Assembly (NCBI RefSeq): GCF_047948215.1
Contig: NC_134455.1
Span: 105,542,495 to 105,606,494 of the forward strand
Length of the DNA stretch: 64,000 nucleotides
Direction: 5' to 3'
Source of the DNA: Lycorma delicatula
Taxonomy: Eukaryota; Arthropoda; Insecta; Hemiptera; Fulgoridae
Below are positions 44,377-54,787 of this stretch, piece after piece. Position 1 is the first letter of the stretch. Every line of letters starts with the position of its first letter. Position numbers and translations under genes: made by a program. The notes beneath the pieces were generated by a model. The model did not search any database and had not been told where the DNA came from. It saw only the letters and a program-made list of their open reading frames with translations.

Positions 44377-47300
44377 CTAGATCCCTTCGGCGGCCCTGCT
44401 CAGGGCGAGGAAGCGAAGGAAGCCAGCAACAATTGTCCACTCTCTACGAATCCTCCAGTTGACTCGTAGATCCAAAACAGAATTTACTCTCTCGAGTTCC
44501 CTAGTAACTCTGGTACGTTCAGCTTCGTACTGGGGACATATGTAAAGGACATGATACACGGTGTCATCGACCCTACAGTCTGGACAGAAGCCGGAATCAA
44601 CCAACCTAAACTTTGCCAATTTGTCCCTAAATACACCATGTCCTGAGAGGAACTGAGTGGTATGCCGATTGGGGGATACCCAGCTAATCGCTCGCAACTC
44701 TCTAACATCGGGAAATATACCATGCGTATGACGACCTGTTAAAGAAGTGTTCCACCTATCTTGCCAAGAGTCGAAACCTTGGTCTTCGATCTCAAGCATA
44801 CGCCCAGCAGTAAGAAGGCCATCCTTCTTTGCAACATAACGCTGGCTACGTTCCGTAGCCGAAATATCCACAGGTTTGATGCCTGCGATCACAGTCACTG
44901 CCTCTCGCGAGACAGTCCTGTAACCGCCGACAACCGCTAATAAAAGAAGACGCTGGCCTCGTAAAAGAATGTCCCTATAACATTGGTGCCGCAAAAGATG
45001 AGCCCAGACGGGCGCAGCGTACAACATAATGGACGCATAAACGCCTTTATAAAGAATCCGCATGGTACGGAAATTCAACCCCCAATCGGGATGGACCACT
45101 CTACGGACGCCGAAGAAAGCATCGACTGCCTTATTCGCCACATACTGAAGGTGCTCCTTGAAGAGAAGCCTCTCATCAAGGATAACACCCAGATACTTCT
45201 GAAGAGTGACATACCTAATTGAACGACCGTCCATCACAACCCACGGATGGCGAGTTGCAGCTAAACGGCCCTTCGAAAACATCATAGTGGTTTTCTCCGC
45301 ACTGAAAACCATTATGCTGAAGACTCCACAACCGCAAAACCCTACACGCCTGTGCCGCTCTGAGCTCGATCTCAGCACGCGAACTACCCTCAACCAGCAG
45401 CAGCCCATCGTCGGCATAAGCCACGACGCGACAGCCACCAGGCAAGCGCAGCCGCATGAGAGAGTCAAACTCGATGGTCCAGACGAGTGGACCTAATATA
45501 CTGCCCTGCGGACATCCTTTTGACAGGGTCTTTCCTACTTGCGAACTGCCGTCACGAAGGACAACAGTTCTGTCGCTGAAATAACTCGAGAGAGTCCTAA
45601 TTTCTTCCTGCGTGCAACCACGCTTCTGCAATTGGAACAAGACAGAGGGCCACCACAAGTTATTAACTGCCCCGGATATGTCCAAAAAGACACCGAGTAC
45701 ATACTTGCACTCACTGCCCGAAGCCAGATTCAGGACCCTAATAATCGCGTCCTCTGTGCTCTTACCTGGTCTAAAGCCATACTGGTCGTCCATCAGCATG
45801 TGATTTAAAGTAAGCCTGCTATTAATGCGGAGGTAAAGTACCTTCTCGAAAAGTTTTCCAACAACTGGTAAGAGCGTCAGAGGACGGTAAGAAGAACTAA
45901 CGGTGGGGTCCTTGTCGCCACCCTTGAACAACAGCTTCAAGATTCCTCGCTTCCAGCAAGCCGGGAAGTACCCGGCAAACAAACACCTATTGAACACCCT
46001 AGTCAATGGGCCAAGAATTACAGGCAGGGTGCGAACAAGGAGCTCCACCGTGATACCATCATATCCGGGGGCTTTGTTCCTAGCAAGGCTACAGATTACC
46101 TGGCGGACTTCCGCCTCAGTAATCTCCAAAGACACAGAGTCCGTATTGAAGTTTACAACCGCCGCTCGAACTCTCCGGTGATACGAGGTCTCACCAACCT
46201 CAGTATCATCGGGGAGCAGATCGTCAATCAGAAGAGATAGAACAGGATCTTTCTCAACAACAACGCCGTCCTGGGTCGAGAGAGCTGACAGAAGATTGTC
46301 CTTTTTGTGTTTGTGACCAAGCACACGATAAACAACTCCCCAAGGGTCTTTATTCCCTTGCTCTTGGACAAAAGAGCGCCAGGAATCTCGTTTAGAAGTC
46401 CTAATTCTATGAAAATACTCGTTCCTTTTCTGAAGATACTCCGCAAACAAGGCCTCGCGCCGGTCAGGATCACGCGCACATTGTGCGGTTCTCCTGAGTC
46501 GGCCCACGGCCTGTTTTATCGCAGTCAAGTCCCGAGACCACCAACCAGCTACTCTCTCTCGACCCGTACTTCGGGGGATTGAGAGTTCTGCGGCTTCAAC
46601 CACCGCAGAGGAGAAATTCTCTGCCAGGTTATCTAGAGGGACCTCGTCCAGGTTACGAGTGAACACCCGCATCCTGGCCGCAAGAATGTTCGAAACTTGG
46701 GCCAATCCGCCCGCCTGTGCAAGAAGCGCCCCTGCTGAACAGGGACGTCCGCCCTAAAGACATCGCGCAGCCCACCTAACCACTCAAAAACTATGAACCG
46801 ATGGTCGCTTTCGCAATCATCGACTACAGACCAGTTCTGATTCCTACCTGGGATATCCTTGCCTATGGTAACATCAATGTTGGTACCAAGGAAGGTCCTC
46901 CGCAATCCCACAGCGCCGGCGAACGTTGCCGACTCGCCGGCGACATTCAACACTTCTAATCGATGCTGCGCGATGAAGCCTTCTAGCAATTCTCCGCCGT
47001 CGTCTGTGATCCCACTGTGCCAAAGAAGCGATTTGGCATTCGCATCAACTCCTATAAGAATAGGACGACCCGCTACCAGCCTGATAATTCTATCCCATCT
47101 TTCCAAATGTAATTCAGTGGGGTCTCTGTACTGAAAGTACGAACTAACCACAACTAGGTAGAAACCATCCACAAGCTTAACAACGACATGATGCGTGTCA
47201 GAGGCCTGCCGAATAAAAACAATATCAATAGACTTCCTGCACAGAACGGCGGATTTACTATCACCTACGTGGAACTTATTCCAGCCTGAAAAACCTGGCA

Positions 47301-47451
47301 GGTCACCCTTGACAACATACGGGTCTTGAAAAAGTAAAACATCGAGGCTCCGGTTTTCAACGACGTTACCTAACTCGACTTGGACCGCATAGGCACCCTG
47401 GGTATTGAGTTGACCGAACCTAACCATCGAGCAAGTTGAAGTAGACCTCAA
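44377..47451 (-). pseudogene. R1-clade ORF2: endonuclease, RT, zinc finger; frameshifted
   Basis: Endonuclease (47451-46633, 272 codons): GQLNTQGAYAVQVELGNVVE, LFQDPYVV, LIGVDANAKSLLWHSG, GTNIDVTIGKDI and CESDHRFIVFEW, all main catalytic motifs kept. After a shift near 46690, the 496-codon frame (46705-45215) carries the linker (GWWSRDLTAIKQAVGRLRR), RT fingers (NKAPGYDGITVELL, SYRPLTLLPVVGKLFEKV, DDQYGFRPGKSTEDAI), motif A (VFLDISGAVNNLWW, with Asp kept and usual Phe as Val), motif B (SKGCPQGSILGPLVWTIEFD) and motif C (YADDGLLLVEG). A second shift near 45330 leads to the 363-codon frame (useful part from about 45310): QKYLGVILDERLLFKEHLQY, LYAAPVWAHLL, YRTVSREAVTVIAGIKPVD, TQFLSGHGVFRDKL and finger CPDCRVDDTVYHVLYIC. 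Two frameshifts separate it from an intact ORF2. Confidence 0.87.
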
Positions 47452-48540
47452 CCGCTCTTAAATAGCTACCACACTCCCTACTGTTGATGGAGTGCCTATG
47501 ATTTCTGCGTAACCGCTTAAAGTTCACGCAGACCGGAGCCTCCTTCTTTTGCGGACAATCCTCACGCTTGTGACCCTCTTCACCACAATGCGCGCAGACC
47601 GACGCATATTTACAGAACTTGGTCCTATGGCCGAACCTACAACATTTGAAGCACCTCTGCACATCAAGGTATTCCTTGACGCGGCAAGACGCAAAATCAA
47701 CGAAGACCCTACTCTCGGACAAAAACGTCTGGTGGAGAACAGCACCTAATTCAAAAACACCGTGATACCGAGGGGCATCACGCTTTCCAGTCTTAAAGAC
47801 TAACCTACACTGCTCTTTGAATGTGGCCGCATCCAAATCAGTGTTCTGCTCTTGAATGAGAGACAAAACTTCCTCATCAGAGACCCCGCTCGATGTCATA
47901 TATAATGACCCGGGGCTTCCTCAATCGCTTGGGGTCCACCTTGACCTCAAGCTTCTGCACCGCTGGAGAGTCCTTGATGACTTGGACTGTCTCCTTGTTA
48001 TCGGCAACGACGCCTAAACCCTTGCTGGTCTCCCTCATGTCACGAATCCTAAGCCGATTCCGGTCGCCACGAAGGGCTTCTCGGAAATCGCGCTTCAATT
48101 CCTGGCCGGTGGTCTTAGAGCCCTCCGTCTTGTTCACAAAAATTAGCTCCGGCTTTTTAACGGAACAATTCAAGCACTTTTAAACCTATCTCTTAGGCCG
48201 CATCAGATTCCAATCATTCCCACTCTCGACTGAAACCGAATTTGAATTTCAGCCATAATCGGAGGATCAAATTCAACCTTAAGGAATGAATCTCAGTATC
48301 ATTCTTTTTATTACTCTTCTTCTCTGCCTGTGTCACTTTGATTTCTCCGTCTTTGGAATTTTACTGAACCGCCTATACAAACTCTTTGATTCCGAAAATA
48401 AAAAAAAACAGTCCAAATTAATTTTAAGTTTCTCAACTAGTGCTTTGTTTTCAATTTGTAAAGAAATAATTTCCCTGCTAAACATACCTATTAAATATTT
48501 GGTAATTTCTGATTTGGAAAAATCTATTTAAAAGTTTATA
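47420..48540 (-). pseudogene. R1-clade ORF1 (gag-like, zinc knuckles), frameshifted
   Basis: N-terminal part (about 48540-48330) contains IISLQIENKALVEKLKINLD, a coiled-coil-like stretch, with shifts after it. The 98-codon frame (48173-47877) has LKRDFREALRGDRNRLRIRD and RKPRVIIYDIERG, where one extra base near 47890 shifts the frame. The sense continues as GVSDEEVLSLIQEQNTD in the 159-codon frame (47899-47420). That frame carries knuckles CFKCCRFGHRTKFC and CAHCGEEGHKREDC (both C-x2-C-x4-H-x4-C) and a third, CVNFKRLRRNHRHSINSREC, whose second Cys reads Phe. The frame overlaps the start of ORF2 by about 30 nt, as is usual for the clade. The protein would bind element RNA. Confidence 0.82.
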
Positions 48541-48560
48541 AGAAAAATGTTTGGTTAAAT

Positions 48561-49049
48561 ACCCCAGTAAAAATTTGAAATTATATTTCGTCCAAAACAA
48601 CCCATCCTATTTTCTATTGTTTTCTAAACGTTAATACATTCTTTTCCCCCAAAGGTAGTCTACCAAGTTGAATAAAATCGATCAACGGGGTCAAAGTTAT
48701 AATATTACATACTGGCCAACACACATAAGTACATTCATAACCACGGTTGTCCGTCGGATAAACATAAATTTTGGGACATGGGAGCATTGGAATAAAACAG
48801 TTTTATCGCACATTATTTAAATTATTCTTGTGTGATTAACAATTCAGTAACAATAGCATGTGTTGATTCAAAGCGGCTCTGGTACTCCCGACTGACGACT
48901 ACTACAATTCTATATGTCAAATCATTATAAAGTATTCCCCCGTTATACCTGCTACACATACCGACTATCTGTTTTATCCTTTATTTCTTAAAGTAACTAG
49001 TAATTAATTATTTTTTGATTAATTGTATTTAATTTAAAATTACATTTTT

Positions 49050-49057
<8 letters not shown>
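48561..49057. other. AT-rich sequence, no gene seen
   Basis: Flank on the 5' side of the R1-clade element; part may be its 5' UTR. No feature could be supported. Confidence 0.45.

Positions 49058-49095
<38 letters not shown>
49058..49095. repeat. (TA)n microsatellite
   Basis: About 18 TA dinucleotides between CACACACA and TGTGTAGCGG. Together they form an extended palindrome-like block. Confidence 0.93.
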
Positions 49096-49099
<4 letters not shown>

Positions 49100-49918
49100 A
49101 GCGGACCCGACAGACATTGTCCTGACGCGGCATTATTCTGTAATAAATGCACACACTCAAATATAAGTAACTTAATTAAGTTAAAATTAGCAGGTATGTG
49201 TTCTAAATTTCATTAAAATGACTATTAGTATGATATTATCAGTTTGTGATTGTTGTATTATTGTAATTGGTTTATTGATTAATTATGTGTAGTATGGTTA
49301 AAATTTATTTTCACTAAATATTGAGATGTCCGCTGAAAATTGAATTAAAAAATCGAAACGTCGTAAAATTTATAATTAGTGTAATTAATAATTTTTTGTC
49401 AACATTGCTACTAATTTTCAATTAACATCATTCTAAAAAAGTACCTCCTACATATATTTTTTTTTATTTAATAATTTTGATGTTTTATAACCATGTAACA
49501 GCATAATTAATCAATTAATAAAAAAATTAAAGCACTGTAAAAAAGCAACGTAGTTAAAATTTTAGTAGAAATTTTTATCATTTTTATCATTCTTTATTTA
49601 AACATCTATTTTACCAAATTTTAGATAGTTGTAAATTAAAATTAATTTTAAAAAACGTTTTATAAAATTAATCAGCTAAAATATTTAAATTCAATTTCTT
49701 AAATGTACTTTAAACTATATAATAAGTAGCTTATAATTTAATTTTATAAATGTTATAATTTATTTTACAAACTTAAATTTTTATTTTCAAAGAGCCGTTC
49801 AATACTTTATAAGTTGCATAGAATCAAATGAGAACTGACAATTTAAATTTGAAGGTTAAGTTGATTATTGGATGCACGTGTATACATCATTAAAATTCAT
49901 GAAAAATCATCTAAAATA
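49096..49918. other. AT-rich sequence, no gene seen
   Basis: A short GC-rich start (GCGGACCCGACAGACATTG) is followed by AT-rich DNA with no gene. Confidence 0.5.
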
Positions 49919-51370
49919 CCCACTTCAATAATGCACCTTACAAATTTGCACAATGTACATTTTTTAATTACACTTTAAAACGTTATTTCAATATCTAATA
50001 ATATAATATAATATTCTCAATAAGCGCGCAATTGTAGCAGACTCAGCAATGCTTCGCTATTGCTAGATCTGAGTATACATACAGATTAAATGACAACAAT
50101 TGGAAGTCTCATAAAACCTTAAAAAACTGAACATTAGCAATTTAACCAAATTTAACCTTGCACTTTATAAAAGTCAGTATGTAAATAAATCCAAATGGCA
50201 AAACAACACCACTACCTATCGGATTTATTTCACACCACTCTCTAATCACAGTATTCGGTGGAAAATAATTGTTTAATGAAAAGTGTTGTGGCTGCAAAAT
50301 CATTACAATTAATACTGAATATTAAGAAATTTGCCAATCATTACGGAACCTTATAAAAATTCACCTTTAACTTTATAAAATTCAGAATGTAAATAAATCC
50401 AATTGTCAGAACAGCACTACCTATCGGATTTAATTTAAACTATTCTCTAAATACGAATTTTACTGTAAGAACAACACTAACCTACGACGCAAGTATCTGA
50501 TATGCGAAAAAGCAACTAAGTAAAACAAATTACTAGAATCCGACCACAGCACCAATTACCGGGTTTGATTGATAAACCAAAAATTTAAAAAAAAACTTCT
50601 AAAACGCGATCGCAGCTCTGCCTACCGGACCCACACGCTGCCTACCGGACCCAATTGTGAACCTTAACCATCCCAAGATCAACAACACATAAATAAATTT
50701 AAAAAAACATTTTCACTTCAATACTGTACCTTACAAATTTGCACATTGTATATTTTTTAATTACACTTTAAAACATTATTTCAATAAATAATAATATAAT
50801 ATTTCTCAATACGCGCACAATTCTAAACGCGATTGCAGTGCTTTCTACTTGTTACTTAATCAGTTGTGATTTTGTTTACATTGGCAACTGCCATACGGGC
50901 TCTTTGTGATTGGTCGATGTGTTTGAGAGCGGCCATCTTGCATTGATCTGATTGGTTTTCCTTTGTTTACATTTCCATCTGATTTATTAGCCTCTTATTT
51001 AGTAAAAAACTGTTTTCTCGTGATTTTTTGTAACACAATAATAACACAAAATACGAAATATTTTTCTCAATTTGATCGCAGCACCAACTGCCGGGACAAG
51101 CTAAAATTAAAATAGAATATTATTGAATATTCGGTACTGCGATGGTAGTGCAGTCTGCCGGATCCAATGTAAAACATTCCAAAATCAACAACTACTTATA
51201 AATAAAAAATTAATAAAAGAAATATTTTCCAGTGTTTAAATTGTGAATCTAAATCATTCTCGAATCCCCTTGAACACACACAAACAATTTCATCAAAATC
51301 AGTCCAGTCGTTTAGGAGGAGTTCACTTTCATACACACGCACACAAGAAATATATATACAATCTCTCTTT
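49919..51370. repeat. Cluster of short direct repeats with CCGG modules
   Basis: Repeat A: 49921-50033 and 50714-50823 (about 110 bp, starting CACTTCAATA and containing CCTTACAAATTTGCACA and AATTACACTTTAAAAC). Repeat B: 50154-50250 and 50362-50455 (containing ATGTAAATAAATCCAA and ACTACCTATCGGATTTA). A small module with CTACCGGA/CTGCCGG recurs at about 50215, 50422, 50552, 50618, 50642, 51090 and 51153. The block ends with a GGAGGAGTTCACTTTCATAC and CA-rich stretch (51270-51360). No coding frame. It could be one non-autonomous element with internal repeats, or decayed satellite sequence. Confidence 0.7.
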
Positions 51371-51975
51371 AAGGCATAAGAATAAAAAGTTAATATGTTT
51401 AGATTTTTTTTTTTGATTACTCTATATACCTTCCCGTTGTATTTATTAGAAAGATAGCACCGCGTAATAAGACTTGGTATAAGCATGAGTTGTTTCTTTC
51501 ATATACCCTTGGATGTGAACCAACACGTTTAAATAAACTAAGCTAAGAAATGAAAGTAAATTCCTTATAGCACTGACAAAAACGAGTAAGAATAGATACA
51601 TGTATAACACAGATGTAAAAATTCTTTTTAACTAAGTCAGAATGTAACTGATTCGGTGTTTAATTTTGATTTTTTCGGCTGAATATTATAAATGTATATA
51701 TTTTTATTATGATTTGATGGTGAAAAAATAAAGAAAACACTTTTAACTGCTTCATGCAGATTTATGAAATTTTATGAAGTGTATTTGACGTTACCAGATT
51801 TGCAATTACTTCGATACATCGAATTGTACGAATAATCATATGTCTTATCATTCTACAAACGAAGAGAGTGTTAGAAACTAAAATTATGAAACTAACTTAA
51901 CATATTTGACGTTTATGTTTCAAAGTTTAAATAAATATATTCTATTATTTAAATGAAAATTATAAAAAAAAACAC
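51371..51975. other. AT-rich sequence, no gene seen
   Basis: No supported feature before the RTE-like insertion. Confidence 0.5.
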
Positions 51976-51985
51976 AAGTAGCGTA
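51976..51985. repeat. Target-site duplication of the RTE-like LINE, left copy
   Basis: AAGTAGCGTA, identical to 54778-54787 and immediately adjoining the poly(A) end of the element. Confidence 0.93.
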
Positions 51986-54777
51986 TTTTTTTTTTTTTTT
52001 TTTTTTTTGTCTTCAGTCATTTGACTGGTTTGATGCAGCTTTCCAAGATTCCCTATCTAGTGCTAGTCGTTTCATTTCAATATACCCTCTACATCCTACA
52101 TCCCCAACAATTTGTTTTACATACTCCAAACGTGGCCTGCCTACACAATTTTTCCCTTCTACCTGTCCTTCCAATATTAAAGCGACTATTCCAGGATGCC
52201 TTAGTATGTGGCCTATAAGTCTGTCTCTTCTTTTAACTATATTTTTCCAAATGCTTCTTTCTTCATCTATTTGCCGCAATACCTCTTCATTTGTCACTTT
52301 ATCCACCCATCTGATTTTTAACATTCTCCTATAGCACCACATTTCAAAAGCTTCTAATCTTTTCTTCTCAGATACTCCGATTGTCCAAGTTTCACTTCCA
52401 TATAAAGCGACACTCCAAACATACACTTTCAAAAATCTTTTCCTGACATTTAAATTAATTTTTGATGTAAACAAATTATATTTCTTACTGAAGGCTCGTT
52501 TAGCTTGTGCTATTCGGCATTTTATATCGCTCCTGCTTCGTCCATCTTTAGTAATTTTACTTCCCAAATAACAAAATTCTTCTACCTCCATAATCTTTTC
52601 TCCTCCTATTTTCACATTCAGCGGTCCATCTTTGTTATTTCTACTACATTTCATTACTTTTGTTTTGTTCTTGTTTATTTTCATGCGATAGTTCTTGCGT
52701 AGGACTTTATCTATTCCGTTCATTGTTTCTTCTAAATCCTTTTTACTCTCGGCTAGAATTACTATATCATCAGCAAATCGTAGCATCTTTATCTTTTCAC
52801 CTTGTACTGTTACTCCGAATCTAAATTGTTCTTTAACATCATTAACTGCTAATTCCATGTAAAGATTAAAAAGTAACGGAGACAGGGAACACCGTTGTCG
52901 GACTCCCTTTCTTATTACGGCTTCTTTCTTATGTTCTTCAATTGTTACTGTTGCTGTTTGGTTCCTGTACATGTTAGCAATTGTTCTTCTATCTCTGTAT
53001 TTGAACCCTAATTTTGTTAAAATCCTCAACATTTTATTCCAGTCTACGTTATCGAATGCCTCTTCTAGGTCTATAAACGCCAAGTATGTTGGTTTGCTTT
53101 TCTTTAATCTTTCTTCTACTATTAATCTGAGGCCTAAAATTGCTTCCCTTGTCCCTATACTTTTCATGAAACCAAATTGGTCTTCTCCTAACACTTCCTC
53201 CACTCTCCTCTCAATCCTTCTGTATAGAATTCTAGTTAAGATTTTTGATGCATGACTAGTTAAACTAATTGTTCTGTATTCTTCACATTTATCTGCCCCT
53301 GCTTTCTTTGGTATCATAACTATAACACTTTTTTTGAAGTCTGATGGAAATTCCCCATTTTCATAAATATTACACACCAGTTTGTATAATCTGTCAATCG
53401 CTTCCTCACCTGCACTGCGCAGTAATTCTACAGGTATTCCGTCTATTCCAGGAGCCTTTCTGCCATTTAAACCTTTTAAAGCTCTCTTAAATTCAGATCT
53501 CAGTATTGTTTCTCCCATTTCATCCTCCTCAACTTCCTCTTCTTCCTCTATAACACCATTTTCTAATTCATTTCCTCCGTATAACTCTTCAATATATTCC
53601 ACCCATCTATTGACTTTACCTTTCGTATTATATATTGGTGTACCATCTTTGTTTAACACATTATTTGATTTTAATTTATGTACCCCAAAATTTTCCCTAA
53701 CTTTCCTGTATGCTCCGTCTATTTTACCAATGTTCATTTCTCTTTCCACTTCTGAACACTTTTCTTTAATCCACTCTTCTTTCGCCAGTTTGCACTTCCT
53801 GTTTATAGCATTTCTTAATTGCCGATAGTTCCTTTTACTTTCTTCATTGTTAGCATTCTTATATTTTCTACGTTCATCCATCAGCTGCAATATATCTTCT
53901 GAAACCCAAGGTTTTCTACCAGTTCTCTTTATTCCGCCTAAGTTTGCTTCTGCTGATTTAAGAATTTCCTTTTTAACATTCTCCCATTCTTCTTCTACAT
54001 TTTCTACCTTATCTTTTTTACTCAGACCTCTTGCGATGTCCTCCTCAAAAATCTTCTTTACCTCCTCTTCCTCAAGCTTCTCTAAATTCCACCGATTCAT
54101 CTGACACCTTTTCTTCAGGTTTTTAAACCCCAATCTACATTTCATTATCACCAAATTATGGTCGCTATCAATGTCTGCTCCAGGGTAAGTTTTGCAGTCA
54201 ACGAGTTGATTTCTAAATCTTTGCTTAACTATGATATAATCTATCTGATACCTTGCAGTATCGCCTGGCTTTTTCCAAGTGTATATTCTTCTATTATGAT
54301 TTTTAAATTGGGTGTTGGCAATTACTAAATTATACTTCATGCAAAACTCTATAAGTCGGTCCCCTCTTTCATTCCTTTTGCCCAGCCCGTATTCACCCAC
54401 TATATTTCCTTCCTTGCCTTCTCCAATGCTTGCATTCCAATCTCCAACTATTATTAAATTTTCATCTCCTTTTACGTGTTTAATTGCTTCATCAATCTCT
54501 TCGTATACACACTCTACCTCATCATCATCATGGGCGCTTGTAGGCATATAGACGTTAACAATCGTTGTCGGTTTAGGTTTTGATTTTATCCTTATTACAA
54601 TGATTCTATCGCTATGCGTTTTGAAATACTCCACTCTCCTTCCTATCTTCTTGTTCATCACGAAACCTACTCCTGCCTGCCCATTATTTGACGCTGAGTT
54701 AATTACTCTAAAATCACCTGACCAAAAGTCGCCTTCCTCTTCCCACCTCACCTCACTAATTCCTACTAATACTATAT
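51986..54777 (-). mobile_element. RTE-like LINE, young 5'-truncated insertion
   Basis: A 2792-bp insertion on the minus strand. It ends in a 23-nt A run (plus-strand T at 51986-52008) and is flanked by a perfect 10-bp duplication. Only AGAC separates the stop codon from the A run, so the 3' UTR is practically absent. The 5' edge lies inside the endonuclease, just before GISEVRW; the NVRTL lead-in visible in the copy at 25.1 kb is missing. The intact duplication, uninterrupted A run and open ORF show a recent insertion. Confidence 0.93.
52013..54751 (-). CDS. Endonuclease-reverse transcriptase of an RTE-like LINE, 912 codons open
   Basis: The frame starts at a GTG within the truncated endonuclease and is open further 5', so no genuine start is implied. 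Endonuclease (1-205): SEVRW just upstream, NVYMPTS (66-72), GDWN (103-106), RIYTWKKPG (155-163), QIDYIIV (169-175), SDHN (196-199). A charged linker follows, with an acidic run at 401-411. RT (about 425-705): RKAPGIDGIPVELL, EYRTISLTSHASKIL, motif A FIDLEEAFDNVDW (559-571), motif B GVRQRCSLSPLLFNLY (616-631; the usual GVRQGC has Arg for Gly) and catalytic FADD (659-662). C-terminus: FCYLGSKIT, LYGSETWT (783-790), RWVDKVTNEEVL, GRPRLEY. The order and SETW/TNEEVL blocks fit RTE-superfamily proteins. The missing N-terminus and the Gly-to-Arg change make activity doubtful. Short plus-strand ORFs here are antisense shadows. Confidence 0.9.
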   Translation of the reverse strand: MRWEEEGDFWSGDFRVINSASNNGQAGVGFVMNKKIGRRVEYFKTHSDRIIVIRIKSKPKPTTIVNVYMPTSAHDDDEVECVYEEIDEAIKHVKGDENLIIVGDWNASIGEGKEGNIVGEYGLGKRNERGDRLIEFCMKYNLVIANTQFKNHNRRIYTWKKPGDTARYQIDYIIVKQRFRNQLVDCKTYPGADIDSDHNLVIMKCRLGFKNLKKRCQMNRWNLEKLEEEEVKKIFEEDIARGLSKKDKVENVEEEWENVKKEILKSAEANLGGIKRTGRKPWVSEDILQLMDERRKYKNANNEESKRNYRQLRNAINRKCKLAKEEWIKEKCSEVEREMNIGKIDGAYRKVRENFGVHKLKSNNVLNKDGTPIYNTKGKVNRWVEYIEELYGGNELENGVIEEEEEVEEDEMGETILRSEFKRALKGLNGRKAPGIDGIPVELLRSAGEEAIDRLYKLVCNIYENGEFPSDFKKSVIVMIPKKAGADKCEEYRTISLTSHASKILTRILYRRIERRVEEVLGEDQFGFMKSIGTREAILGLRLIVEERLKKSKPTYLAFIDLEEAFDNVDWNKMLRILTKLGFKYRDRRTIANMYRNQTATVTIEEHKKEAVIRKGVRQRCSLSPLLFNLYMELAVNDVKEQFRFGVTVQGEKIKMLRFADDIVILAESKKDLEETMNGIDKVLRKNYRMKINKNKTKVMKCSRNNKDGPLNVKIGGEKIMEVEEFCYLGSKITKDGRSRSDIKCRIAQAKRAFSKKYNLFTSKINLNVRKRFLKVYVWSVALYGSETWTIGVSEKKRLEAFEMWCYRRMLKIRWVDKVTNEEVLRQIDEERSIWKNIVKRRDRLIGHILRHPGIVALILEGQVEGKNCVGRPRLEYVKQIVGDVGCRGYIEMKRLALDRESWKAASNQSND

Positions 54778-54787
54778 AAGTAGCGTA
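54778..54787. repeat. Target-site duplication of the RTE-like LINE, right copy
   Basis: AAGTAGCGTA, identical to 51976-51985. Confidence 0.93.

Larger units (their letters stand above)
43535..48560 (-). mobile_element. R1-clade LINE, nearly complete
   Basis: A minus-strand element of about 5 kb with ORF1 (gag-like), ORF2 (endonuclease, RT, C-terminal finger) and a long GC-rich 3' UTR (about 44376-43535). Only a few frameshifts interrupt the frames, so it is much younger than the copies at 19 and 25 kb. No 28S rDNA sequence flanks it, so it is not the rDNA-specific R1. A clean poly(A), a defined 5' end and target-site duplications were not found, so the limits are approximate. Confidence 0.83.

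Noticed and set aside
44983..48183. Plus-strand ORFs of 60-96 codons
   Set aside because: They are antisense shadows of the R1-clade ORF1 and ORF2.
52505..54551. Several plus-strand ORFs of 65-148 codons
   Set aside because: They are antisense to the open RTE-like ORF and have no domain of their own; the Ser/Leu/Phe-rich composition follows from the A-rich sense strand.
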